Positions 36,275 through 48,999 of a DNA stretch of 64,000 nt are shown in pieces (position 1 is the first letter of the stretch; every line of letters starts with the position of its first letter). The position numbers and the translations under genes are program-made. Below the pieces are notes generated by a model. It ran no database searches. It saw nothing but the letters and a program-made list of their open reading frames with translations, and was not told the origin of the DNA. The stretch comes from Plectrocnemia conspersa (Eukaryota > Arthropoda > Insecta > Trichoptera > Polycentropodidae): contig VTFK01000090.1 in assembly GCA_009617715.1 (NCBI GenBank), forward strand, positions 186,001 through 250,000, read 5' to 3'.

Positions 36275-39200
36275 TAAAAATCTGGCGATACACAATTGTA
36301 ATTTCGAAACATCGAATGCAATTTATTGTCTAAGTATTTATATTAATTTTGAATTTCGTTAATCTGGAAGTTTGCCATAAAATGTTTTGCAAAAAATGCA
36401 CATCGCTCAAGTTTTAAGTAAGACAGTCAAACTTAGTTTTCACTAATATATACAAAGTGATGAATTACTATTTTTACACCTGTATATGTATACTTATACG
36501 TGTATACAATATGTGGAAATAATTTCACGTATCATCGTTAACCACAACGTTCCGAAAAAGGAAATCTTTCACCTGAATAAACATTGTTAAACCCGATAAC
36601 ACCTTTAAAATCACTTTTATACGCATACATACATACCTCTTGTGTATTTTAATATAGAGCTTAGTACATGCACTGTTTTATTCTGAACTAGTCCTTTGAT
36701 ACTCTTCAGTTTCCATTGGTGTTTTTCTCATGATAAAATTTCTTAGCTTTTGCATAATTATTTGCAGTATAGAGATAGGTATGAATTTCACAACAATATC
36801 GGTAAATAAAGTGCGTCGTACTTTTGGTTTTTACAGATTCTTTACACTTCTTCAGCTCTTTTAGAAACTAAGATTCATATGCGATATGAATCTAGGTTTT
36901 TCAGATATTTCAACGATTTAAAACACTGATGTATCATGCTTGTAAATATATTGTTACACACGTAATGTTTTAATTTTAATTACTGATTTTGTTTTAATTT
37001 AGAAGTTACACCGATTCCATTTCTGCTCACTAATTAAAATATGTCATTTTGAAGGGCAGTATATAATTTTGTTAATTGTTAACAATAACGCGCGGCTGTA
37101 ATTATCAAGTTTTTTATATGCTCATCAAAATACACCATAATTTTTTATATCCCACTAAATTCCAAGCATTTTTTTTTGGTGGTTTTCAATAAACAATCAA
37201 TATAATAATTCTCGTATTGTTTAAAAATTATAGCGGAAGTGATGTTCATGATGAATAAATGACTAAAAAGCCATGTTGTTGTTGTATTCAAAATATCGAG
37301 AGAAAAAACAATTTGCGTGTTTCAAGAAGTGTTTAAATATGAGGGTTTTCAAAGGTTATTTTAAGTCATATTCAGAATTAAATGCTTTTAAAATAAATGT
37401 ATTGACTCGATGGCTACTGAAGACTTAAAGATTTAAATAATATTTCAAGAGGAAAAATATAAATAATCCTTTTTAGGTTCCTATTTGAGTTTTTATATCT
37501 CATTATTCGTTGTACTCGTAATATGTATACAATATATAGTTTTGATACAATTGGATTAGGAGAGAATCTAATAAAATAATATTATGTTATATCTAATACT
37601 TAACAGATGAGTTCTTCGAGCGTTTCTTTTTGATTGTATTTTTTTCTGTTTCAATCTCAGATTCGGACATGCTAGCTTATTGCGATTCAATCCAGACAGA
37701 TTTTTTTCGGCGATTCATTACTACCGTTTCGTTCCGTTGCAAAAAATGAGATCGATTCGTTCGCGAATACCTTCACGCCATTTTTCGCGAAGAAAATGTG
37801 TTCGATCTTGGAATAATGAATCACGTATTTTTATACACATGCATACGTATGTAAACGAGGATAAGAGTGCGTGTATAATAAAGGAAATTCTTTAGGACCC
37901 AGATCGTTTTGTGAGACGTTTATTGTGGTGTATTTAGTTCGCGTAGAGCACCTGTGGAATGTGTGTGTGTGTGGATAAAACAGAACAGGGGAAAGTTTGG
38001 AGTGGTCAGGCAACAATTTTGATTTTTATTGATGTTCATATAATTATATTATGTTATGATATTTGGATATAATATAGAATAAGGCTATTTGGGAAGCTTA
38101 TGTATTTTTGTTAAAAAAATGAATGAATCCAGTATAAGGATAATAAGCTGCGTAAATTTTAGTCACTGGAGTCATTAATTTATTTTTATTATGATGACTA
38201 ACACGAGTTTGGATAAAATGCTTGTATAAATGTGCAATATATTCTGCGAGCTTATTGAGTAACAACAACATTTTATTTTTTGTGCTTAAACTATTTTGGT
38301 TGTACGTGAAGATTAGAAGATTATTTTTGTCATTGACTAAGTAAAAACAAGTCGGGAAATAGAAGGAAAAAAAAACATGCGTTATGAACCCTGAATAAGT
38401 TTCCGGTATTTTTGTTCAAATTTTAATTAACGCGCCTCGTATTCAATTCTTGAAGGTCGAGCGAGATGATGTGTTAAATTTTTAACCATTTGTTGGTATG
38501 TTGAAATGTTTCTTACAATGAACTTTATATAAAAAGCTATTAATAACACATTTGATTATTATTAAAGTAGTTTACAAATTTAAACGCAATGTAAGTATAA
38601 AATGCATTGAAAAATTGCCTTCGGGTTTAAGTAATTAACTTTTAAACGCACATCTTTCTAAATTTAATAAAAAAAATGGTAATAGTTACACAATTAGTAT
38701 TTTAAGGAAAGTGTTTTCTTATATGTATTATACATAAAACGAAGCTTTCTTGGAATGAAAGAATCAGGAAAAACTTGTTCGTACACTTGAAAATGGAATT
38801 GGTATTTTAACTTGATTCTTAATAACAAGGAAATTATTTCAAGATATGTCCTCGTACATAATTAGCGTTAAAATAATTATATAAATAGAACACTCGGCGG
38901 TGGTGTCAGTCGTGTAGTTGTACTCTTGTTATTTTTTTCTAAATTGGAATTCTTGAGATTTTGTGCAAAAATAATTATTATTGAATACATGTTTTGTCAG
39001 ATGAATTGTATTTCACAGAATTTTTTCTACACAAGTAAATTTTTCGCTACGCGGTCATATTTATAAATATAAATACTATTATTTTAGTTGCAGAAAATCT
39101 CATTACGAGTTTCTTAATATTAAATCATTTACAAGTAATAATTTGAAATAAAGAAAATATTAGACGAATTAGTTTACTGTCATCTTATATGCAACGGATA

Positions 39201-39780
39201 TTACATGGAAGTATTATATTTTCTACATAATTTTCTTTATGTATATAATTTAATTTAAATAGTTTTTTTAGATTGTTGAGATTTTACGATAGATTTCAAT
39301 TATACGATTGGGTTAAACTGTGAATTTCAGACGTCGCAGTTGGACAAGCATTGACGCGAATACATGTTGATAGATTGTTGTTTTGTTTAAAATTTTTGTA
39401 TAGCTCATCAGTGACAACGGATGCCCTTCTACTTCTTGATTTATTTGCTTTAAATTCTCGACATCATTTTGACAAATTTTGCCTTTTCATAATGTCATTG
39501 CTATTTCAGTAGAAGATTCAGCATCACTAAATAAACTCACTTACACAGTTTTAAACATAATGTAAGTACAGCATACTTTGTCACAGAGACTTAGTTAATC
39601 AACTTGGTAAACTTGGTTAATAGCAGAAACGGCTGTGCTGCCAACTGATTAATATATCTCCTATTTTTTTTTACTGAAGGTTAAACTATACGCTATCTAA
39701 ATAGACGTCAATGAAGAAAATGTTGAGCGCCTCTGTCTTAAAGTGCTCAAATTATCGAGCAAACTAAATTTTTGTTTTGG
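36275..39780. other. AT-rich gene-poor stretch
   Basis: A somewhat GC-richer patch at 37660-37990 contains only short overlapping frames. Nothing else is supportable. Confidence 0.4.
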
Positions 39781-39801
39781 TTACTCGGCGGCGTTTCACC
39801 C

Positions 39802-40028
39802 TCAGTCGTTCCACGACGGTCGGCGCGCGCGCGTGCCGTTTGAGAAAGTGTGCAAGTCTCAAATCGAAATCTTCTTTATCTTCTCGATTTCGGAAGAAGA
39901 GAGAAGCAATTGGTGCATGTTCGATCTTCATCGTCACTTTGGTGATCTCTTCGATGAGCGTTTCACCGGGGATCTCCGGTGACTCGGCTCGCGGGCATCG
40001 ACGGCGACCGGGCACACCGATTGGATGG
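39802..40028 (+). promoter_or_regulatory. candidate promoter and 5' untranslated exon in a GC-rich island
   Basis: This is one of the most GC-rich patches in the window (CGGCGCGCGCGCG). TCAGTCG at 39802-39808 is a good initiator, and TGGATGG|GTAACT at 40028 a good donor. Three overlapping frames of 79-98 codons on both strands are open, as expected from GC content alone. I read it as the first exon of a plus-strand transcript, perhaps the galactosyltransferase 7.8 kb downstream. Confidence 0.4.
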
Positions 40029-40034
40029 GTAACT

Positions 40035-40720
40035 TTTGTAATGAGACTTTGCGCAACCAAATTATAGGGCTATGTGTCTATTTTTATTTTGATGATGATA
40101 CCAACGCGTAATTGGAACTGGTAAATTGTTGTATGTAATTCGTCGAATTCACTTTTTTACGCAATCAATATGCATTTTAGTTTTTTTTTCTCTTTAAGTC
40201 GTTGGAAAGGCTTTTGCCGGTTTGTTTGTCAAATTGTTCAAAAACAATAATGTTTAATGTGCGTACATGTTTTTTAAATGACCGAGACGCGAACACAATG
40301 CCCGGAAAATCTCACGTTAATTTTTTGGGTAACCAGCGTTCGTTGAATGATAAATTGACAGCTGTAAAAAACGAACAAGATTCCAATGTTTATGCTCATC
40401 AATTTAATCATTATATTATGAATATTATATTATAATATTGTTCCACTCAATATCATATCATTATATTGATTGGAACAATTAGTCGTTAATGGCATTATCG
40501 TGTTTATTAAGTATGCTTTGGGTGTTAATAAAGTTGTATGCACATAAATAGCACGCCTCATAATCATGGTCACAGTTTTTTTTAAATCAATAAAAAATCT
40601 AATTAACATCCGTCATATATCCAAAAAATAAATAGTAGTATTTTATTAATAGTATAATTATGAAATTACTTTCTGTTGGGTACGTATTTAATTGTTGGAT
40701 ACAATTTCACTAGCCATTAT
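40035..40720. other. AT-rich stretch, no gene seen
   Basis: A 77-codon chance frame (40202-40435) is present; no domain. Confidence 0.4.
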
Positions 40721-40723
40721 ATA

Positions 40724-41021
40724 CAGTGGAACTTCGACTTACAAGCGACTTGACTTTTTCGACATACGAGTATTTACAAGCAATTTATTTTAAATTGTCT
40801 TGACATACGAGCAAAAAACGTATTGCGTAAGTTAAAAAAATAATTTCGTAAGTATGTATTTACCATGTCAATTACAATTAACCCATTTAAATTTTCCCCA
40901 TTGAAACGGATTAATAACATTTCAATTCATTTCAATGGGAAACATTTATTTGACTTACGAGTAATTTGAGTTACGAGCTCCATCACTGAACGAATTAAAC
41001 TCTTAAATCAAGACACCACTG
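40724..41021. mobile_element. Tc1/mariner-type MITE, about 298 bp
   Basis: It begins CAGTGGAACTTCGACTTAC and ends ATCAAGACACCACTG, flanked by TA on both sides (40722-40723 and 41022-41023). The interior repeatedly carries CTTACGAG/GACATACGAG phrases in both orientations, as in palindromic mariner-type MITEs. No coding capacity. Confidence 0.8.
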
Positions 41022-41024
41022 TAC

Positions 41025-44000
41025 AATGATTCTGTTCAAGAAAATTTTATTAATATAACGACATGTTAATGTGAGTCATCATAGAGATCTACTATTAATA
41101 ACGATAGTACTTAATTCATATTTTGTATGAAAATAATATCTTTATTATCATTTGTATGTAGATAGTAAAATCTATGCTAATAATGCCGTTTAATTGTATA
41201 TATCAAACATTAAATTATCATTCCAGTGACTAGAACGCCTAATCCTCTGTCTTCTAAATGCACTTGTGTTTAATTTAATTTTAAACTCTTAGGATTTTTT
41301 CAAGTACAGAAATACTCGACAGGTTTACAGAAATACTCGTCTTCTGTAGGGCGACTATGCCTCAGGCAATCCGGGGGTCACGATCGGGTCCTGTCATTAT
41401 TTTTCATTCGCACACAATATCAACCAATTACAGTCACGGCTCTGCCTATGCGTCATCGTTTAGTATTCGTTCGTGATTTATGTTTTTTTGTCGATTTTCA
41501 CGATTTTTCGCGATTCGAGGACGCATAACATAATAGGCCCGTCTTCTATGTGTCATTATGTTTAAGAGTAATGATAAAAATTAGCTCATTAATAATAAAA
41601 AAAAGTTCTACAAGTTTTCTGCATACAATCAGATGTTATTCTTCAACTGTCGTAATGCTTGAATGTACGGAATGATTCACGTTTTCTGCGTAGTTGTAAT
41701 TATATTTGTATATTTATAACTTATAAAAGATTATCTATGTTAATAACTAATTATTCTGAATAGCATAATACGTCTTATGAATATATAGATAATTAGCTTT
41801 TATCGTTTTACTAATTGCTTAGATTATACTGAGAGAATCCTTTTAAAGATCCCATTTGTATTTACATTTACGATCTATAAAACTATACATACCAAGGACT
41901 TAATCTTTAAAGTTAATTTTAAGTTTTAATGATTCTTTGTGTTTAGGAGCAACGTTGAATTATTCTTACTCATTATTCTTTTACATATAAAAATATCTTA
42001 TTCTTTAGCTGTGATAATTGTTTATAATGCCGTTTCTATGTTAGTTATAATTTTTTATATTTATCACTTGATAATGAAAGGTTATGCATGTCTGTTTACG
42101 TGTTAAGAACTAATTATTCAGAATAGCAAGTTGGAAGGTGAGATGAAAACCTTAAAGTTTTTTCTTCTTGTAATTCATTGAATGCGAAAGATAAAAACTA
42201 ATATAATTTTAGACATATTCTTAATATTAGCGCTTAAAAAAAGCCCATTATTATTTCAAGGAAAAATATTTTGGATGACTATGCAGTCTGCTGATTTTCT
42301 TCATCATATACCTTAATATATTTTCTCCTTTATTTACTGATAGTGAGATTTGACGAGTACATACATTGGATCATTGCAACTGTTATGAACTGTACCGTTT
42401 TGATTTGAAGGCACATTGCGCATCTTAAAATAGGGTTTGCATACTATTTGCCGTAGATGGTACTGAACCCAAGTTTAATCAGTAGTAATAATCACTTCCT
42501 TTAAAGGGTCGCTAAAATGTCTGGCAGACATTGATACACCGTTCTTTGTATTCTGAATTCAGCTGGTGTGCAGTACATTATATACATACGCTGTAGTGTG
42601 CTGATCCGTGATTTATCTTTAAAAATAAGAGTATTTTATTTACTATTACTCTGATGTCATTGCTACACAAATTTCTCATATTTTAATCTTTCTAATCGCG
42701 CATCACCATACTGATCGTTCATTTGTCGGCAAGTTTTAATGAGTTTCATCTCTTTTCCGGGTTGTTATTACGCCGAAATTAAGGTGAAATATAACTAACA
42801 AATGAGTTCTACTTATCTTTAGTGTATGCTGCCAGTGCGGCGGCCATTGTAAGTTACTACTTTTCGGGTTTTGAGGTCGAATGGTGTGATTTTGTAGTCG
42901 AATAGACGCCGAAAAAGCTGATAATGGTTTATTTTATAAACAAATATATATAGAGAGAAACGTAGATGCCGCTATTAGGCAGTGGAGTTGAAATGAAAAG
43001 TCGGCTGGAGCAGCTGATATTCATCGTGATGTCTCTCATGTCAATGCAGTCTCCTGGCTCGTATCTGCTGCTGTCTCTGCGTTTTGCGTTTCTCATCGCT
43101 TCTCCGGTGTTCCGCCCTCTATTACCAAGTGTTACATTTTTATAATGCTGGTTCGAGACAGCTCTGGCGAATCGAAGATGAGGATGTTTGCGACCCATTT
43201 GCATCGCTTCTTGGATACCTCCTAAAATGGTGGTGGTCACTCAAGCGATCGGTTACTAGAGTGAAAAGCAATAATAATCTTTCCCAAACTTATGGATGAT
43301 TAACGTATCAGGATGTGCTATTTAGTGATCCGTGCAATATTTCCAAATATTAACGCAATTATTTGGTCACGAGATCTCTTTTACATTGTTGTCAATATAT
43401 TGCGCGTGGCCCACGTTCTCTCTTTTCGTTTGTTATAAAAGGGCCAACTTCTAAATTGTAACAAATTGTGCAGGTGGTTGAAATTCCCACATGCTAATTT
43501 GTACAATCACCTGTCGACCACATGTTAACATAATATAGCTATGTTTTTAATTTTTATCGCATTTTTAAGGCTCACATTTGAGTTATCCTCGTAAATAGGT
43601 AGATAATTACCTTTTAATCGTTTTACTAAATATTTCTGATTATGTCGAGAGTATAATTTTAAAGTAGTTTGTCTCTTCATTTATTATTTATAAAAAGGGT
43701 TTTATGATTTTAAATTTAATTATCGAATCCGAGGAAAAATATTGCAAAAAGTTACGACACCTTACTTGAATAGACTTTGTTTATTCACCGCCTAAGTAAA
43801 AGTTCAAACCTTTTCTTATAGCAAAAATATTTGGATAAACGTAATTTTTTTTATTGATTTGATCTTCATGCTTAATAATTTTAAAGATTTTATGTGCATA
43901 ATTGCAATAAAAATATTGATATTTATTTTGTGTTACTAAATAAATATTTTTTATTAAACATAGAATGTCACTGACTGACCTTTCTATAGTCTCGCTGCAT

Positions 44001-47000
44001 ATTAAATATGATTGACATAATAAATCGTATTGTTTTGTTGACATTCTTATTTTTGTACAAGTCTTGAGATAAAAAATTCATTACACTAGAAAATAAATAA
44101 GTAATATTAAACGTACTATCTGTTGATTTTTTAACGGTTATGATTCTAATAGTGGTTTTTTATTGCTTTCAAAATACGTGCAGAGATTTCCAAATTTGTT
44201 TATGTTAATACGCATGATATATACATTTAATATATTTTAATTAAATCGGTCATTTCTAAAACTATATATACATATATTGCATGATTAAAAATTTAAAGAA
44301 ATCAATAAAAACCTTATATGTATGTATCTTAAACAATGCCAACATTTGGGACTTTACTACATGGATCTCATGGCTCATTCAGTACAATAGTTATGTTTCT
44401 GTTATTTAATGCTAAATAAAATATATATAAAAAAATTATAAGTTGTTTTTGCAGGGAATGAAATATACATGCATGAAAATTGCTTAAAATATTATTATAA
44501 TAATCTTTTCACAAAAAACATTAATGACACGATAATCAATTCTCTCATATTATTACGCGTCAGTTGAATATTTAATGGTAGAACTGCACTTCTCAAATAT
44601 TTATTTTTAGTTTCAAGTTTTCATTTTTTTTGTGGTATATTGAGACTATTTCAATGTCCCGCCATATCTTGTGCAATTACACTAACAATTATTTAACGCA
44701 TTTCGTATTGAAAGCTTGTCTAAGTGGATTTGATCAAATGCTCAGTTTATTTTTTAGATTTTTTTTCTTGCAATATTCATCTGCCCAACATTTATTTGTG
44801 ATGCATTGGCTACCATCTCTTAAAATCAAAATTTCTCATTAGTCTTGTGTTCTTGTACGTTGAATTTAATAAATCGACCTCATCACTTGCTTTCTTACGA
44901 GTGATGCAATTAGTCCTTATTTGACTTGATCGTTGTTTTTGCAATGGATCTAAAATATATTAACCTCCATTCGAATGTTCAGATTTGACAGAAAAAAGTA
45001 ATATTTATAAAGAAAGTTGACTTAGGTGTAATTTTTTAAATGAAATATTCAGTAGTTATAGTATTGGTATTTGTTCGTTTATTATATATTTTTAATCCGT
45101 TGAGATATGGAACCAAAAAACATTTTCGAATATGATCGATCATATATATTTTTATTCCAAAATTGTTGGCAATTTGCCATGTTTGCTTTTTTCCACAAAA
45201 TCGACACTATTGACTTGAGAAAAACAAATCGATTCGGCAATAGACATTTTTTACTTTTGTTCCGGGCGTCTAGAGTCTAGACGCTACAGGTAGTCTACGT
45301 GTTGCATCAGACTTTTCGAACAGTGCTTTTGTGGTTGCGATCGCACGTACAAGTGCATCTTTCGCACGTTTGCGTTCGTGAGTTTGCGTGGAATCCGGCA
45401 CGATCCGATGGTTGGAGAAATTCGACATTTTTCAGTGGAATTTTATTCGGCTGGTACAAAATTTTTATTTTTTATTGAAGCCAATTGATTTGATTCAAAA
45501 GTTTTAAAAATGTGATGGTTACGATTCTAAAGCTAATATAATCTCTTTAATTTTTTTTAATAAATCGTATATTTAAAAAAAAATATGAATGTAAGTTGAA
45601 TAGCGTTCCATTTATATTAAAATGCATTACATAAATAGTTGCATGCATTGTTCGCAGCTCATCCATAAATTATTGTCACTACTGTCTTATCGTGCAGTTA
45701 TGCATTCAAATAATAACTAATAGTTATATAAATACAAAATGTACAACGATTCCTAGAAAAGTATATGTACAAAGTATTTGTGTTGACCTTTTGGACGCAC
45801 ATTATAAATTGTTATTAAATTTGCATAATTTTTGTATAATTTTTGCATAAATCACTTAAAATTATGTAATTACTATAGATATGTGATATCCTCGTATCTC
45901 TGTCTGCGTTTAGTAAAATCCTCGTAACATTCGTCTCTGAAAATCGGGCTTAACTCTGGATTTCAGGCTTCGTAGCTGGATATTAGTTAACATGAAGTAA
46001 AGAGCGACTGCTTCCTCGTTTTTCATTAATCTCGCCTTGGTCGCTTCTTAGCGTAGCTCCGCTCGATTGCGAGTTCAGGTGTGTCTCAATGCCGTACCTA
46101 GAGTAGTTTGCGCCCGTGGGCTAAATTCCGTATTTTAATATTTTTTTCTCCCAGTTTTCAAATACGTCTATTATGTAAAAAATCTTAAATGTTATTGACA
46201 TACATTTTCACGACAGCAAAAATCGAATATATGATTTAAATCTTTCAACAATAAATACAATATTTATATTAGGGCAAATCATAGATTAAAAAAAAACTAA
46301 CGAATTGAAGTATTTCAAATATAGTTACAGAACATTATCTATAACCATAGCGAAGTATTTTAAGCAGATGGAAGAAGCGTAAAAAAATAGCAAAACACCA
46401 GTGTGCAAATACATTTAAAAAATAACATCTTTTTAAGAGAAAATGTACATACAACTTATTAAAGAATACTTCTTCTTGATTTCGATACTGCAAACTGATC
46501 AATCACACAATCGAAATCAATTTTGTCTAGTATTTATTTCAATGCTAAGAAGAATAAATTACTAAGGCGGCCTTGCCCCATTGAAGCTCGCAAATATGTA
46601 AAAATTTAAACTTTATTGCTAAATGATCGCTCACAACTTGCAATTAAAACTGCAACAGTTAAAAGAATCATCAGTGAAATGGGGAGATTTGTAAATATAT
46701 CATCTGCATATGACATAATACAAGTAAGGAAATCCAAATGAGTTTTCGGTAATATTTCGGTCACAGAGTACATTCTACCGGTCTGTTAGCAATTGCCGAT
46801 ATAATATAGCGTCCTTTGTATTAGTAAATACATACCTTTATTCAGACAATCCATCCGAATTTCCGATCGTCCTGTGTGTCGATTATTGTTATTCTTCGAG
46901 CGGTGGTGGAGAAGCTTGCGGAGGGATGATGTCCGGTGGATGGTCCTCGGAGATCTTATAGTTGTGGCGGCGCCGGTGTAGTTGATATCCGTTGCTCTTT

Positions 47001-47820
47001 CCTTAATCGTCTCTGAGAGTCTGACCGTCCATGGCCGTGTGGTCTGCCTTCTCATTGGAGAGCAGCTTTAAGTATCAAGGGTTTTAAAGCTTGCTGACTA
47101 ATTATAACCATGCAGCGATCATTCAGCCAATTATTGTACTCGTTTATTCGACCAACGAACTAAAAAGAGACATTTGCTTGATGGACATATTTGGAGGGCG
47201 AATTGTGCAATAGGTTAATGTGGTTAACGGTGCTTTTTGTCTTTCAATGGTTTTGTTTCCGCGACCGTTACGCAACAAAAAAATATTCTTTCTATGCATC
47301 AGAGGGTAATTACAACGTGTTATGTATGTGTTACCCTTTTTTCCCTGGACGTAACGAGGGCTATTGTGTGGCCTGTTTAGTTACACTTTTGTCACGTTCA
47401 TCCATATTATTGTCATGGTTACGGTGATTTAAGTGTGCGAGTTTCAAGAACCCGCACACTTTAATGCTCAGCTGCCTTTCTAAAAAATCTTATCTTCTGA
47501 AATAATAATTTGTCAGCTTGACCGCGTTGCATTCTGTAATTCACTGGGTGAAATAAGCCCTACAAAGTATTACAGTATTGTGCCATATTTGTTACCATAT
47601 ACTTTCTGATATAATTATGTATAATCTAGAGCCATTATACATTACATCTTCTTGACTAACTCACGATGCTTTATATAAAACAGACCTTATGATGTGTGAA
47701 TTTATGACACTTTAAACACAGATGTTATCCATTACTTGTCTACTTGAAATTCCTTTTTATTTAAAGTGTTTTAATGTGTTTTAAATTATATGTAAATGGA
47801 ATTTATTATTAATTTTCTTC
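41025..47820. other. gene-poor stretch upstream of the galactosyltransferase exon
   Basis: GC-richer patches without recognisable coding occur at 41330-41530, 42960-43260 (open on both strands), 45240-45420, 45960-46110 and 46850-47060. A perfect 19-base palindrome GCGTCTAGAGTCTAGACGC lies at 45266-45284, at the head of the 45.2-kb patch. The direct repeat ACAGAAATACTCG occurs twice near 41305-41340. This is most simply intron or upstream regulatory sequence of the next gene. Confidence 0.4.
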
Positions 47821-47827
47821 CTGTTTT

Positions 47828-47833
47828 TTTCAG
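47828..47833 (+). other. 3' splice site before the galactosyltransferase coding exon
   Basis: A pyrimidine tract (CTTCCTGTTTTTTTCAG) ends at 47833. It shows that transcription starts upstream and that the 5' leader is spliced. Confidence 0.7.
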
Positions 47834-47866
47834 ATGAGGCACAATAAGATGAATTGGCATCGATAG
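47834..47866 (+). promoter_or_regulatory. upstream ORF at the start of the galactosyltransferase exon
   Basis: The exon opens CAG|ATG, and this ATG reads MRHNKMNWHR and stops at 47864-47866, five bases before the main ATG, in another frame. It may dampen translation of the main frame if the transcript starts upstream. Confidence 0.5.
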
Positions 47867-47871
47867 TCATC

Positions 47872-48999
47872 ATGGCGGTACTACGTATGGTCCATCTCTT
47901 TGGCGTGGCATTGCTGGGCCTCCTGATATACGCGTACGCGTCATACTACAATGGCGGTCCAAGAGTACCGCAATATCCCCATGCGATGTTCTACATCGCA
48001 GATAAAAACTCGACATCCCTGCCGGAGTCGGATACATCCAAGCAACTGCCAAATACCAGCGCATCCAGCTTACCGGTTGTGATATCGAGTGTTTCTAATC
48101 TTCCCAGTTCAGCTGCAACAGCCGTGCCAACTAGTGTAGTCAACGTAACCGTAAAGTCTCAACCAGACTTGAGCAAAGGAGTCAAGACCAGGGTGCTGTA
48201 CGCAGCCGGACACACCGTGCCGAGGCCGGAAATTTGTCCGGACCTTGGCTCATCTCTGCGTCTGCTCATCGTGATCATGTCTGCCCCATCGCATTTCGAC
48301 GCTCGGATGGCGATCAGGCAAACTTGGGGGCATTACACCAACCGGAAAGATATATCAATAGCGTTTCTCCTAGGCATTACAGACGATCAAAAATTAGAAT
48401 CTAATCTAACTAACGAAGGCATTCTATACGAAGATCTGATCAGAGGTCGCTTCTACGACAGCTATAATAATCTCACTTTAAAAACAGTCTCCATGATGGA
48501 ATGGGTGTCTGATTATTGTCCTAAAGCTAAATTCATGTTGAAAACCGACGACGATATGTTCATAAACGTGCAAAAATTGTTAAATTTCGTCGATAAGCAT
48601 GTCAATGATAAGAAAGTCATATTCGGAAGATTAGCCAAAAGGTGGAAGCCAATAAGGAATCATAAATCAAAATATTACGTCTCTCCCAGTCAGTACAAAG
48701 CTCCTATATTTCCCGATTTCACGACGGGTCCTGCTTATCTGTTACCGGCTATGCTAGCCGGTGATATTTACAAAACTTCTCTGGATCAGACTTATTTGAA
48801 GCTGGAGGACGTCTTCACGACTGGTGTTGTCGCGCAAAAACTTAAAATCAAGCGAATGCACATCGCCGAATTTCTCAACAAACGTGTGCCAATGAACGCG
48901 TGTACCGTCCAAAGGGCGATCAGTATACATATGGTGAAGTTTAGTGAACAGTTTGACTTGTGGAAAAAACTGTTAGACGGTAAAGCCAAGTGCAAGTGA
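47872..48999 (+). CDS. beta-1,3-galactosyltransferase-like type II Golgi enzyme (GT31), 375 residues
   Basis: One exon encodes the whole protein. I chose the ATG at 47872-47874, since nothing in frame before it is an ATG. Residues 7-24 form a signal anchor. A Ser/Thr/Pro-rich stem with several N-glycosylation sites (N46, N61, N91) runs to about 110. The catalytic domain then shows the GT31 motifs: ARMAIRQTWG (144-153), EDL-x-x-x-x-FYDSYNNLTLKT (from 187), the metal-binding TDDD (225-228) inside KTDDDMFIN, and LEDVFTTG (311-318). The family moves galactose or N-acetyl hexosamine from UDP-sugar onto glycans in the Golgi lumen. Where relatives have a cysteine-containing GG/SG-x-Y loop, this one has TTGPAY (294-299). 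The 3' splice site just upstream shows that at least one noncoding exon precedes. Donor and acceptor sugars are not determined. Confidence 0.9.
   Translation: MAVLRMVHLFGVALLGLLIYAYASYYNGGPRVPQYPHAMFYIADKNSTSLPESDTSKQLPNTSASSLPVVISSVSNLPSSAATAVPTSVVNVTVKSQPDLSKGVKTRVLYAAGHTVPRPEICPDLGSSLRLLIVIMSAPSHFDARMAIRQTWGHYTNRKDISIAFLLGITDDQKLESNLTNEGILYEDLIRGRFYDSYNNLTLKTVSMMEWVSDYCPKAKFMLKTDDDMFINVQKLLNFVDKHVNDKKVIFGRLAKRWKPIRNHKSKYYVSPSQYKAPIFPDFTTGPAYLLPAMLAGDIYKTSLDQTYLKLEDVFTTGVVAQKLKIKRMHIAEFLNKRVPMNACTVQRAISIHMVKFSEQFDLWKKLLDGKAKCK

Noticed and set aside
39743..40067. Three overlapping 79-98-codon frames on both strands
   Set aside because: Overlapping open frames on both strands are expected from high GC content; initiator and donor signals fit a noncoding first exon better.
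42929..43299. Overlapping frames on both strands in a GC-richer patch
   Set aside because: Neither strand shows a family or splice context; cannot be called coding.
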